64,000 nucleotides of DNA from RYN-230 sp963718305 (GTDB lineage: Bacteria > Actinomycetota > Actinomycetes > Streptosporangiales > Streptosporangiaceae): assembly GCA_963718305.1 (NCBI GenBank), contig CAVQZG010000011.1, positions 1 through 64,000 on the forward strand. The letters are read 5' to 3'. Shown in pieces: positions 27,822 through 35,840 of the stretch. The stretch's first letter is position 1. Every line of letters starts with the position of its first letter. Both the position numbers and the translations under genes were made by a program. The notes beneath the pieces were generated by a model. The model saw only the letters and a list, made by a program, of their open reading frames with translations, had not been told where the DNA came from and made no database searches.

Positions 27822-28714
27822 TCGAAGCGCCCTCACCCGCCGCCATCCCGGCTCCGGTCCTGCCGCGGGGCCAGGCCCTGTGGCGCGGCCTGCGCGCGAA
27901 CCCGCTGCTGGTAGCGGGGGGCCTGACGGCGGTGCTGATCGTCGTGGTCGCCGTGTTCGCCCCGCTGCTCGCGCCGTTCCCCGCTGACGCCGGCTCGGCC
28001 ACGCATCCGTTCTTCGTGCTGCGCCCGCCCTCGGCGCAGCACTGGTTCGGCACCGACCAGGTGGGCCGGGACGTGCTCTCCCGGGTCATCTACGGGGCCC
28101 GGATCTCCCCGGTCGTCGCCGTCATCGTGCTGGTGATCGCGTGCGTCATCGGGATCCCGCTGGGGATCGCGGCCGGCTACTTCGGCGGCTGGGTCGATGA
28201 GGTGATCATGCGGGTCACCGACGTCTTCCTGGCCTTCCCGTCGCTGCTCCTGGCGCTGGCCCTGGCCGCCGTCCTGCCCACCAGCCTGACCAGCCTGACG
28301 ATCGCGATCGCGGTCACCTGGTGGCCCTGGTACACCCGGCTGATCCGGGGCCAGGCGGCCTCGGTGGCGGGCCGCCCCTACATCGACAGCTGCCGGGCGC
28401 TGGGCATCCCGGCCTGGCGGATCATCACCCGGCACGTCCTGCCCAACTCGGTCACCCCGCTCATCGTGCAGGTGTCGCTCGATGTGGGCGGGGTGATCCT
28501 GACCGCCTCGGCCCTGTCCTTCCTGGGTCTCGGCGCCCAGGACCCCACCCCAGACTGGGGCCTGATGGTTTCCGAGGGGCAGACCTACTTCACCACCGAC
28601 TGGTGGGTGGCGACCTTCCCCGGGATCGCGATCCTGGTCACCGCGTTCGCCTTCAACCTGCTCGGCGACGGGCTGCGCGACCTGCTGGACCCGAAGCGGA
28701 GCCTGCTGTCATGA
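27818..28714 (+). CDS. ABC importer permease, DppC-like
   Basis: 298 residues; the ATG overlaps the previous stop (ATGA). N-terminal oligopeptide-permease extension (residues 1-40 cytosolic, then VVAVFAPLLAPF), the periplasmic block QHWFGTDQVGRDVLSRVIYG that marks DppC, five further helices and the EAA loop DSCRALGIPAWRIITRHVLP. It pairs with the DppB-like subunit to form the channel for the substrate delivered by the lipoprotein encoded upstream. Confidence 0.95.
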   Translation: MIEAPSPAAIPAPVLPRGQALWRGLRANPLLVAGGLTAVLIVVVAVFAPLLAPFPADAGSATHPFFVLRPPSAQHWFGTDQVGRDVLSRVIYGARISPVVAVIVLVIACVIGIPLGIAAGYFGGWVDEVIMRVTDVFLAFPSLLLALALAAVLPTSLTSLTIAIAVTWWPWYTRLIRGQAASVAGRPYIDSCRALGIPAWRIITRHVLPNSVTPLIVQVSLDVGGVILTASALSFLGLGAQDPTPDWGLMVSEGQTYFTTDWWVATFPGIAILVTAFAFNLLGDGLRDLLDPKRSLLS

Positions 28715-29556
28715 GGCCTGCTCCCCCCAGGCTGGCGATCAGCAACCTCCAGGTCCGGTTCGGCGACCGGCCCGTGGTGCAGATCGACGAGTTCACGCTC
28801 GGCGAGGCCGAGATCGCCGGGCTGGCCGGGGAGAGCGGCTCAGGCAAGTCCATGACCACGCTGGCCATCCTCGGCCTCGCACACACCGTGGGCGCCACGG
28901 TCAGCGGCAGCATCCGCCTGGACGGCACCGAGCTGACCACCCGGTCCCAGCGGGAGCTGCGGGCGCTGCGCGGAAAGCAGATCGCGGCGATCTTCCAGAG
29001 CCCGGCGATGGCGTTCAGCCCGGTGTTCAAGGTCGGCCAGGTGGTGCTCGGCGCGCTCCGGCTGCACGGGATGGGCAAGGCGGAGGCCACGGAGGCGGCC
29101 ACCCAGGCCATGCGGGAGGTGCTGCTCGCCCCCGACCTGCTGGACCGTTATCCCGCGCAACTGTCCGGCGGTCAGCTGCAGCGGGTCGCGATCGCGCTCG
29201 CGCTGGCCCTGCGGGCCCGGGTGCTGCTGGCCGACGAGCCCACCAGCGCGCTGGACGTGACAGTCCAGGCCGAGGTGCTGGAACTGCTCCGCGGCCTGCG
29301 CGAGCGCGAGGGCATGTCGGTGCTGCTGATCAGCCACGACCTCGCGGTGGTGGCCGAGCTGTGTGACCGGGTGGCCATCATGCAGGCCGGCCGGATCGTC
29401 GAGCAGGGCCCGGCGGCCCAGGTGCTGGCGGCCCCGCGGCACCGCTACACCGCCGACCTGCTGGCCGCGGTGCCCCGGATCACGGCCGCCGGGACCGGGA
29501 CCACCGCGAACGGCCCGGCCGCAAGCGGCCCGGCCGGGAACGGGCCCACCGGATGA
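28711..29556 (+). CDS. ABC importer ATPase, DppD-like
   Basis: 281 residues from an ATG that overlaps the permease stop by ATGA. Walker A GESGSGKSM, the Q-loop IFQSPAMAFSP, signature LSGGQLQRVAIALAL, Walker B VLLADEPTSALD and the switch His in LLISHDLAVV are all present. The 25 C-terminal residues are a Gly/Ala/Pro-rich tail and lack the oligopeptide C-terminal zinc-finger-like motif seen in the partner ATPase. It should heterodimerise with the DppF-like subunit encoded next. Confidence 0.94.
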   Translation: MRPAPPRLAISNLQVRFGDRPVVQIDEFTLGEAEIAGLAGESGSGKSMTTLAILGLAHTVGATVSGSIRLDGTELTTRSQRELRALRGKQIAAIFQSPAMAFSPVFKVGQVVLGALRLHGMGKAEATEAATQAMREVLLAPDLLDRYPAQLSGGQLQRVAIALALALRARVLLADEPTSALDVTVQAEVLELLRGLREREGMSVLLISHDLAVVAELCDRVAIMQAGRIVEQGPAAQVLAAPRHRYTADLLAAVPRITAAGTGTTANGPAASGPAGNGPTG

Positions 29557-30603
29557 GCGCGCCTCCGGGGAGCCCGATGCTCGAGAGCCCGATGCTGGAG
29601 ATCAGGGACCTGTCGGTGCGCTTCGGGCCGGTCCGGGCGGTTGAACGGGGTGAGCCTGCAGGTAGCCGCCGGGCCGTTCGGCCTCGGCCTGGTCGGGGAG
29701 AGCGGATCGGGCAAGACCACGATCGGCCGGGCCGTGCTCCGGCTGGCCCGGATCAGCGGGGGCCAGATCCGGTTCGAGGGCGCCGACCTGGCTACCCTGC
29801 GCGGGCGGGCTCTGCAGGATTACCGTCGCGCCGCGCAGATCGTGTTCCAGGACCCGGACAACAGCCTCGATCCCCGGATGCGGGTCGGCGCCTCCATCCG
29901 GGAGGCGCTGGGCGCCCACCACATGGTGCCGCGCCGGCAGTCGGCCGGGCGGGCCGGGGACCTGCTCGCCGAGGTGGGGCTGGACCGGGACTTCGCGTCC
30001 CGGTACCCGCACCAGCTGTCCGGCGGGCAGCGCCAGCGCGTCGCGATCGCCCGCGCACTCAGCGTGCAGCCGCGGCTGCTGGTGCTGGACGAGCCGACCA
30101 GCGCCCTGGATGTGCGGGCGCAGGCCCGGGTGCTCAGCCTGATCGCCCGGCTGCGAGCCGAGCGGCAGCTGTCCTACCTGCTCATCACGCACAACTTCGC
30201 GATCGTGAGTGAGCTGTGCGAGCAGACCGCCGTGCTGTACCTGGGCCGGATCGCGGAGAGCGGCCCGACCCGCGAGCTGCTGCAGGCCCCCGCCCACCCG
30301 TACACCCAGGCGCTCCGCTCCGCCGTGCCGGAGATCGACTGGACCGCCCGGCGGACCCGGGTCGTGCTGCCCGGCGAACCACCCGATGCGGCCAGCCCGC
30401 CCCCGGGATGCGTCTTCCACCCCCGCTGCCCGCTGGCCGTCAGCCGGTGCCGTACCGAGGTCCCGCTGCTGCGGCCGGCCGGCCCGGGCCGCCTGGTGGC
30501 CTGCCATCGCGCCGAGGAGGTCCTGGCCGGTGCGGTCATCGGCAGCCAGCCCACGACGGGCTTACCGCAGGCCGCCGCCACGCCCCGGCCGGCCCGCGGC
30601 TGA
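29553..30603 (+). pseudogene. ABC importer ATPase, DppF-like, frameshift near N-terminus
   Basis: The ATG at 29553 overlaps the previous stop by ATGA and reads MLEIRDLSVRFGPVRAV. Continuation NGVSLQVAAGPFGLGLVGES is found in another frame; one extra T at 29641-29642 explains the break. Beyond it the ATPase is complete: GESGSGKTT Walker A, LSGGQRQRVAIARAL signature, LLVLDEPTSALD Walker B, ITHN switch, and the oligopeptide C-terminal motif PPGCVFHPRCPLA with later CRTEVPLL. A start at 29641 (TTG) would leave out strand 1 of the fold but keep Walker A, so a shortened product is conceivable. Real mutation or sequencing error cannot be separated by eye. Confidence 0.75.
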
Positions 30604-30681
30604 GCGGTGTTATGGTGCTGGCGTACCGCACCGGTAGCGGCCATCCTCTCCACTTCTTCCTGACTGGATCGAGGGCCCGCC

Positions 30682-31644
30682 ATGCCTGCCATCGAGGTAC
30701 GCCCCTTCCGCCGCCCGGACCGCGATCAGCTGGCCGCGCTGGTCAACGCGCACGCCGCGGCCGTGGTGCCGGGGGCGGGGGTATCGGTCGCCACCGTGCT
30801 CAGCCATCTGGAGCGGCAGCCCGGTGAGACCATCGTCGACCCGTGGGTTGCGGAGCGGGTCACCCTGGTCGCCGAGCAGCATCACACCGTGGTCGCCGCC
30901 GCCCACCTGCTGCGTTACTTCGCCGATGAGCGTGCCGGGACCTCCTACCGGGGCTCGGGGGACATCCACTGGCTGCTGTTCTGGCCGGTGGCCCCGGCCG
31001 GCAACCCCTACTGGAGCGACGCCACCGGGGCTGCGGAGGCCCTGATCGCCGAGTGCGTCCGCCAGCTGGAGGAATGGGGGGTGACGCGGCAGGACGCGGG
31101 CGGTGAGCTGCCCGTGCACGGCGTGTACGGCGTGCCCGAGCAGTGGCCGCATATCCGTGAGCTATACCAGCGGGCCGGGTTCGTGCCCGCGGGGGACACC
31201 GAGGTGGTGTACCTGGTCCCGGTGGACGACCTGCCCCGCCCGGGCCCGCCCCCGCTGGCCGGACTGGCCGTCCGCCGCTCGGTCGGGATGAACGGCACCC
31301 GCCTGTCGGCCGTCCTGGACGGGCAGGTGATCGGGTACATCGAGGTCGAGATCTTCTCCGATGGCGAGCGGCAGCCCCGCCGCGGCGGGTGGGCCGACGT
31401 CGGCAACCTCCATGTCGCCGGGGACTACCGGCGGCGCGGAGTCGCGACCTGGCTGCTGGGGCACGCGGCGGGCTGGCTGCGGCTGGCCCAGGTCACCCGG
31501 CTGCTGGACTACGCCTCGCTGGAGACCGGTCCCGGCGGCCGGGACGACGCGGGGTACCGGGCCTTCCTGGCCGCGTCGCACTTCACCGAGCTCACCCGGA
31601 CCAGGCGCGGCTGGACCAGGAACCCGGGCCGTCCCGGACGCTGA
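30682..31644 (+). CDS. GNAT-family acetyltransferase
   Basis: A 320-residue protein with a GNAT core in its C-terminal half: strand pair around LSAVLDGQVIGYIEVEIF, then DVGNLHVAGDYRRRGVATWL with the acetyl-CoA loop RRRGVA, then GYRAFLAASHFTELTRT. The N-terminal half also ends in a GNAT-like IRELYQRAGFVPAGDTEVVY, so it is probably a tandem GNAT with a weak first domain. The acceptor substrate is unknown. It starts 79 bp after the ABC operon and may be co-transcribed. Confidence 0.85.
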   Translation: MPAIEVRPFRRPDRDQLAALVNAHAAAVVPGAGVSVATVLSHLERQPGETIVDPWVAERVTLVAEQHHTVVAAAHLLRYFADERAGTSYRGSGDIHWLLFWPVAPAGNPYWSDATGAAEALIAECVRQLEEWGVTRQDAGGELPVHGVYGVPEQWPHIRELYQRAGFVPAGDTEVVYLVPVDDLPRPGPPPLAGLAVRRSVGMNGTRLSAVLDGQVIGYIEVEIFSDGERQPRRGGWADVGNLHVAGDYRRRGVATWLLGHAAGWLRLAQVTRLLDYASLETGPGGRDDAGYRAFLAASHFTELTRTRRGWTRNPGRPGR

Positions 31645-31683
31645 GACCGGGGAATTGTCGGCAGCGGCCCGTAACCTTCGGAC

Positions 31684-31995
31684 ATGGCCGTCTTCGCGCT
31701 GACCATGAGCCACGGCCGCGGCTGGGATGCCAGCCGCGGGATCCGTGAGCAGCAGGCCTGGGACGAGCACGCGTCCTTCATGGACGGACTGGTGGACGAC
31801 GGCTTCGTGATCCTCGGCGGGCCGCTCGATGACGGGCAGCATGCGCTGCTCATGGTCGAGGCCGGGGACGAGCAGGAGGTCGCGGCCCGGATGGGCGAGG
31901 ATCCCTGGGCGCCGCTGGGGCTGCTCCGGATCGGCGCGCTGGAACGCTGGAACATCTGGCTGGACAGCCGGCGGCCCGGGACGCGTGGCCGCTGA
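31684..31995 (+). CDS. YciI-like protein
   Basis: A 103-residue protein with a ferredoxin-like alpha/beta pattern: FALTMSHGRGWD at the start, EHASFMDGLVDDGFVILGGP in the middle, an ALLMVEAGDEQEVAARMGED strand-helix, and the DPWAPLGLLRIGALERWNIW C-terminus. The HASFMDGL-x-GG-P pattern with His-Asp is the YCII putative active-site arrangement. Proteins of this family act as small dehydrochlorinase-like or accessory enzymes; no reaction can be given. It follows the acetyltransferase gene closely (39 bp). Confidence 0.8.
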   Translation: MAVFALTMSHGRGWDASRGIREQQAWDEHASFMDGLVDDGFVILGGPLDDGQHALLMVEAGDEQEVAARMGEDPWAPLGLLRIGALERWNIWLDSRRPGTRGR

Positions 31996-32026
31996 GACCG
32001 CGCCCGGGCCGTTCAATGCGGCCGGG

Positions 32027-32290
32027 ATGAGCACCGAAATGCTCGCGATCCCGCCCCGGCTGGCCGCCGCGTTCAACCGGAGTACGCTGCTTATCGATTC
32101 CGGTCAGCCGGATGGCGAGAAGCGGGCCGATTACTACACCAATGCGATTACCAATCATTACCCGCGGATCGTCCACGCGACCACGATCGACGGGCGCAGG
32201 TACGCATTCCCGTGCGACGACGTGGCCCTGCCGGGGGCGCTGGCCAGTCCGGCGCGGTTTCCGATCCGGCCCGGGCCCTGCTCACCGTGA
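32027..32290 (+). CDS. Small hypothetical protein
   Basis: 87 residues from an ATG at 32027; a GTG at 31985 overlapping the YciI-like stop is an alternative start. It has a coding-like composition with a compact central part (AAFNRSTLLIDSGQPDGEKR, ITNHYPRIVHATTIDGRRYA) and a Pro-rich tail. I do not recognise a family. No signal peptide or membrane segment. Confidence 0.45.
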   Translation: MSTEMLAIPPRLAAAFNRSTLLIDSGQPDGEKRADYYTNAITNHYPRIVHATTIDGRRYAFPCDDVALPGALASPARFPIRPGPCSP

Positions 32291-32504
32291 CTCGAGGGAC
32301 CGCCCACTGACCAGGCCTTCCCCGGCCCGCGGCGGGCATCAGCGCAGCAGCGGGCCGGGTGGCCAACATGGTGGTCGTTGCGGCGAATTTAGGTTTTCAT
32401 TGGGGTTTCCACCGTTAACAGCCGATATTGGGGTACTTTTAACCAGGCTCGCCTAGATCGCCTATTGCCTGGATTTCGCGCTGGCTAGATGGAAGAGTCG
32501 GCCT

Positions 32505-32849
32505 ATGCGGACGATCTTTGACGGGCTGGTCGAGGAGTTCCGGGCCTGGCATTTGTTCGAGCAGCAGGCCGGGAACTCCCCGCAACGCGAACTCGCTGAA
32601 CTTCCCGGCCTGAGCCTGCCGGACTACGGCGCGGGCGGCTACAACGCCGACGGCTATCGCGGTCCCGGATACGGCCCATCCGACTGGAGGGCGACTGGTG
32701 CCGGGACGCCTGAATACCCGGTACCCGAATACCCAGTGCCTGAATACCCCGTGCCTGAATATCCGGTGCCCGAATACGGCGCGCCGGGGTACGGGGCGCC
32801 TGGGTACAGCGGCGCTGACCATGACCGGGCGCCGCGGTACGGGCGCTAG
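32505..32849 (+). CDS. Pro/Tyr/Gly-rich repeat protein
   Basis: A 114-residue protein. The first 40 residues form a helical start (TIFDGLVEEFRAWHLFEQQA). The rest is disordered with Gly-Tyr spacing and four near-perfect PEYPV pentapeptides followed by PEYGA and two PGYGA-like units. It has no signal peptide and no membrane segment. Nothing similar in function is known to me; the Tyr-Pro-Gly spacing resembles the tail of the membrane protein at 40354-42735. The A/T-rich 215 bp upstream (32291-32504) shows no gene and may hold the promoter. Confidence 0.6.
   Translation: MRTIFDGLVEEFRAWHLFEQQAGNSPQRELAELPGLSLPDYGAGGYNADGYRGPGYGPSDWRATGAGTPEYPVPEYPVPEYPVPEYPVPEYGAPGYGAPGYSGADHDRAPRYGR
32709..32783 (+). 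repeat. Five 15-bp tandem units coding PEYPV
   Basis: Five consecutive 15-bp units of the form CCYGAATAYCCNGTN (the last ends GGCGCG) encode the pentapeptide repeats. Synonymous differences between units show selection on the peptide rather than a fresh slippage event. Confidence 0.85.
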
Positions 32850-32981
32850 CCCACACGCCGCCCGGGTGGGTGCAAGCCCACCCCGAGAGTGGGCTCCGCT
32901 CCATCGCGCAACTTGCTGCGCGTAGGCCACGATGACCGGGTGAGATCGCTCGTACCGCTTGGCTGGCGGGTCGTGGTCCGG

Positions 32982-34067
32982 ATGTTGTCCCATACCCCCG
33001 CTATCTGCCTGCCCCGGCCCGGGGTACCCCGCCCTGGCCGGGGAGCAGGCCTGGGAGCAGCGACTGCCCGGCAGCGTGCGAGAGCAGCGGCCGCGCTCTC
33101 AGTCTTGGCCGCCGTCGCCGTGTTACTGATCCGCGCGGACGCCGCGTGGACTACGCCCAGCAGCCTGGGCCATCCCAGCGCCCGCCGTCCGGGCCATGGG
33201 AGCGGCCCGGCGGCCGCGCGGGCGACTGGTACCCACCGCCACGCCGCGTCGCACCGCCCGGCCGCTCACAGCCCGGCCGCCAAACCGCCAGGCCACCCGA
33301 AACGGCCGGGCGCGTGGCTGGCGGCCGCCCTGGCGCCGGTCGTGCGGGACCAGGCCAGCAGTCTTTCGGTGGGGGTGTTCGACCCGGCGGCGGGCGTCAC
33401 CGCCATTTATCACGCCCACCGGTCCTTCGATACCGCCAGCATCGTCAAAGCAGATATCCTCGCGGTCCTGCTGCTGCGGAACCAGCGGGCTGGCGTGGCC
33501 CTCAGCGAGGAGGACCAGGAACTGGCCACCAGGATGATCGAGGACAGCGACAACGACGCCGCGTCGGCGCTGTGGGATGCCGTGCAGGGGGGACCCGGGC
33601 TGGCGGCCGGGAACGCGGCGCTGGGCCTGCACGGCATCGTGCCAGGATCGGGCGGGTACTGGGGACTGACCACCACGACCGCCGCCAGCGAGCTGGACCT
33701 GCTCACGGATCTCACCTCCGCGGGCTCGCCGCTCTCGGCCTCCGCGCGCCACTACGAGCTGGGCTTGATGCGGGACGTCGAGGCCGGGCAGGGCTGGGGC
33801 GTCAGCGCAGCCGCCACCGCGGGGACCCGGCCCGCGGTCAAGAACGGCTGGCTCCCGGCCGGCCCGGACGGAACATGGGTGATCAACAGCATTGGCGTGA
33901 TCCGCCAAGGCGGCCAGCGGTTCCTGGTCGCGGTGCTGTCCAGCGGCCAGCCGTCCGAGCCGGCCGGGATCAGCCAGGTGCAAGCCGCCGCCAGGGCGGC
34001 CGTATCCGGCATCACCGGGAGCGTGCTGGCCGCGGACACCAGCGAGCATCCGCGGGGGCCGCACTGA
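32982..34067 (+). CDS. Secreted or membrane-anchored serine hydrolase, class A beta-lactamase-like
   Basis: About 361 residues from the ATG at 32982 (an earlier start at 32889 is open). An N-terminal membrane helix (AAALSVLAAVAVLLI) is followed by a long Ala/Pro/His-rich linker and a catalytic domain from LAPVVRDQASSLSVGVFDPA. Active-site elements of the class A / penicillin-binding fold are seen: Ser and Lys in TASIVKAD (SxxK), the SDN motif in MIEDSDNDAASAL, and a KNGW replacement for the KTG triad. With KNG rather than KTG, it is more like the actinobacterial beta-lactamase-like hydrolases of unknown substrate than a true lactamase. It acts outside the membrane. Confidence 0.8.
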   Translation: MLSHTPAICLPRPGVPRPGRGAGLGAATARQRARAAAALSVLAAVAVLLIRADAAWTTPSSLGHPSARRPGHGSGPAAARATGTHRHAASHRPAAHSPAAKPPGHPKRPGAWLAAALAPVVRDQASSLSVGVFDPAAGVTAIYHAHRSFDTASIVKADILAVLLLRNQRAGVALSEEDQELATRMIEDSDNDAASALWDAVQGGPGLAAGNAALGLHGIVPGSGGYWGLTTTTAASELDLLTDLTSAGSPLSASARHYELGLMRDVEAGQGWGVSAAATAGTRPAVKNGWLPAGPDGTWVINSIGVIRQGGQRFLVAVLSSGQPSEPAGISQVQAAARAAVSGITGSVLAADTSEHPRGPH

Positions 34068-34228
34068 GGTCCCCACGCCAGCTGACGTACTAACGGACCG
34101 TGCGGGCGGACGGATCAGCAAACACGCAGGTCATAGTGCCCGTGACCAGTCATCTGCAATCTGGACCCGGCCGACGGTGGCGTGGCCGGGGACTAATCAG
34201 GAAGGTCGCCCAGGCGTACAGTCGGAGT

Positions 34229-34516
34229 GTGTACGACGCCGGGAATGACCGCCCGCCCGAGCCGGGCCTGATCGTCCGCGCGACCCGCTTCCGGCCGCGC
34301 GGCCATGTGCAGGTGTGGCTGTTCGGGGCGGGGTACGGCCTCATCTTCTTCCTGGTCATGGCCGCGCGTGACGAACCGCTCCTCGGCCTGGCCGCCTGGG
34401 CCATCGCGATGTTCGGGTACGGCTCGGCGCACTCCTTCCGGCTGGGCCGGAGCAGGCACTCCAGGATCATGGCCGAGTGGGCCGCCAGCGACTCCAGGCC
34501 GCCGCCTGGCCGCTAG
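34229..34516 (+). CDS. Small two-helix membrane protein
   Basis: About 95 residues from a GTG at 34229 (frame open from 34100). There are two membrane segments (VWLFGAGYGLIFFLVMAA and LLGLAAWAIAMFGYGSA), then a basic tail. Function unknown. The stop overlaps the 3' end of the MFS gene on the opposite strand by 4 bp. Confidence 0.55.
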   Translation: MYDAGNDRPPEPGLIVRATRFRPRGHVQVWLFGAGYGLIFFLVMAARDEPLLGLAAWAIAMFGYGSAHSFRLGRSRHSRIMAEWAASDSRPPPGR

Positions 34517-35763
34517 GTCCGGGCGGGGCCTGGGCGCAGCAGCAGCACGACCAGGATCCCGGCCGCGGCCGCGGCCGGGATGACGGCGGTCACCGGGGCG
34601 TACTGCCCGGCGATGCCCCACAACGCGAACCCGGCACCCTGGATGAACATCAGCCCGGCGCTGGACAGGGCGAGGGCGCGGCCGCGCAGTTCCTCCGGTG
34701 CGGTGCTGATCAGCAGCCCGTCCAGCCCGGCCCCCCAGGCGCTGCCCAGACCGCAGATCACCAGCAGGGCCAGCGCCAGGGCCAGCCGCGGGCTGGCCGC
34801 GAACCCGGCCAGCGGCACGAACGTCAGCAGCCCGGCCGGGACGATGAGGCGCCGCTGCGACCGGGCCCGGAGCAGCCGCGCAGCGATCAGGTCGGCCACC
34901 ACCGTGCCGACTGGGATCCCCATGAGCAGGAAGCCCGTCACCCGGACCGGCTGCCCGATGTGGCTGGCGTACGGGGCCGCGAGGGCCTCAGGGGCGACCG
35001 CGCAGGCCGGCACGAGCCAGCCGAACAGCAGCAGGCGCCGGAGCGGCCGGTACCCGAGCACGCGGCGGATCCCGCGCAGCGAGTCCCCGGTCATCGACCC
35101 GGTCCCGGCCCGGCCGTGCCGCGCCGGGCGCCGGGCCATCCCGGCCCGCAGCAGCAGGGCCGAGGCCAGGAACGACGCCGCGTCGAAGGCCAGCGCGCCG
35201 CGGGGGGACACCACGGTGAGCAGCAGCCCGCCCGCGCCAAACCCGGCGATCTGCGCCGACTGGGCCACCATCCGCATCATGGACCGGCCCAGGATGTACC
35301 CCGGGCCGGGCGGCAGCACGTCCGGCAGGACCGCGGACCGCACGCCCCCGTACACCGGCGCCAGCAGGCCGTTGGCGAACAGCAGCCCGAGCAGCGCGGC
35401 GACCGGCATCCCGGGGATCACCATGGCCGCCACCAGCGCCGCGCTGAGCAGATCACACACCACCAGGACCCGGCGGGCAGGCAGCCGGTCGGCCGCCGCG
35501 CCGAGCAGCACCCCGCCGAGCAGGTAGGGCAAGAAGGCCAGGGCCATCACCGAGGCGGCCAGCGCCGGGGACCGGGTCTGCTCGTAGACCAGCACGGTCA
35601 GCGCGACCGCGGCCACCACGTTGCCGAGCATGGAGACGATGTCGGCCAGGAACATGGCCCGGAACTCAGCCGATCCCAGTACGTCCCGGTACCGGGCCCG
35701 GCTGGGCGCAGGACCGGGGCCAGGACCGGAGGTGGGTGGGCTCACCGGGGCGGAAGAAGTCAC
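34513..35763 (-). CDS. MFS transporter, probable exporter
   Basis: 416 residues, 12 predicted helices. The first helix pair is SAEFRAMFLADIVSMLGNVV and AAVALTVLVYEQTRSPALAA, and motif-A-like LLGAAADRLPARRVLVVCDL follows helix 2. The cytosolic loop near residues 195-215 is Arg-rich. This is the DHA3 type of macrolide/enterobactin exporter. The likely role is efflux of a small molecule under the ArsR-type regulator encoded divergently (77 bp between starts, with a dyad operator). Confidence 0.9.
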   Translation of the reverse strand: MTSSAPVSPPTSGPGPGPAPSRARYRDVLGSAEFRAMFLADIVSMLGNVVAAVALTVLVYEQTRSPALAASVMALAFLPYLLGGVLLGAAADRLPARRVLVVCDLLSAALVAAMVIPGMPVAALLGLLFANGLLAPVYGGVRSAVLPDVLPPGPGYILGRSMMRMVAQSAQIAGFGAGGLLLTVVSPRGALAFDAASFLASALLLRAGMARRPARHGRAGTGSMTGDSLRGIRRVLGYRPLRRLLLFGWLVPACAVAPEALAAPYASHIGQPVRVTGFLLMGIPVGTVVADLIAARLLRARSQRRLIVPAGLLTFVPLAGFAASPRLALALALLVICGLGSAWGAGLDGLLISTAPEELRGRALALSSAGLMFIQGAGFALWGIAGQYAPVTAVIPAAAAAGILVVLLLRPGPART

Positions 35764-35784
35764 AGGACTGAGGCTGGCCGGCCG

Positions 35785-35800
35785 CTAGTATCAGGACTAG
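35785..35800. promoter_or_regulatory. Inverted repeat between MFS and ArsR-type genes
   Basis: CTAGT (35785-35789) and ACTAG (35796-35800) are perfect arms around a 6-bp spacer, and TAGTAT within it resembles a -10 hexamer. The site lies in the 77-bp divergent gap, so a regulator bound here could repress both genes. Confidence 0.6.
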
Positions 35801-35840
35801 TGATTCGGCCTCTGCCGAACCTTAAGCGGCGGGCGGTGCC

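Noticed and set aside
32700..32800. CRISPR-like array
   Set aside because: The 15-bp units are contiguous without spacers and encode pentapeptides in frame.
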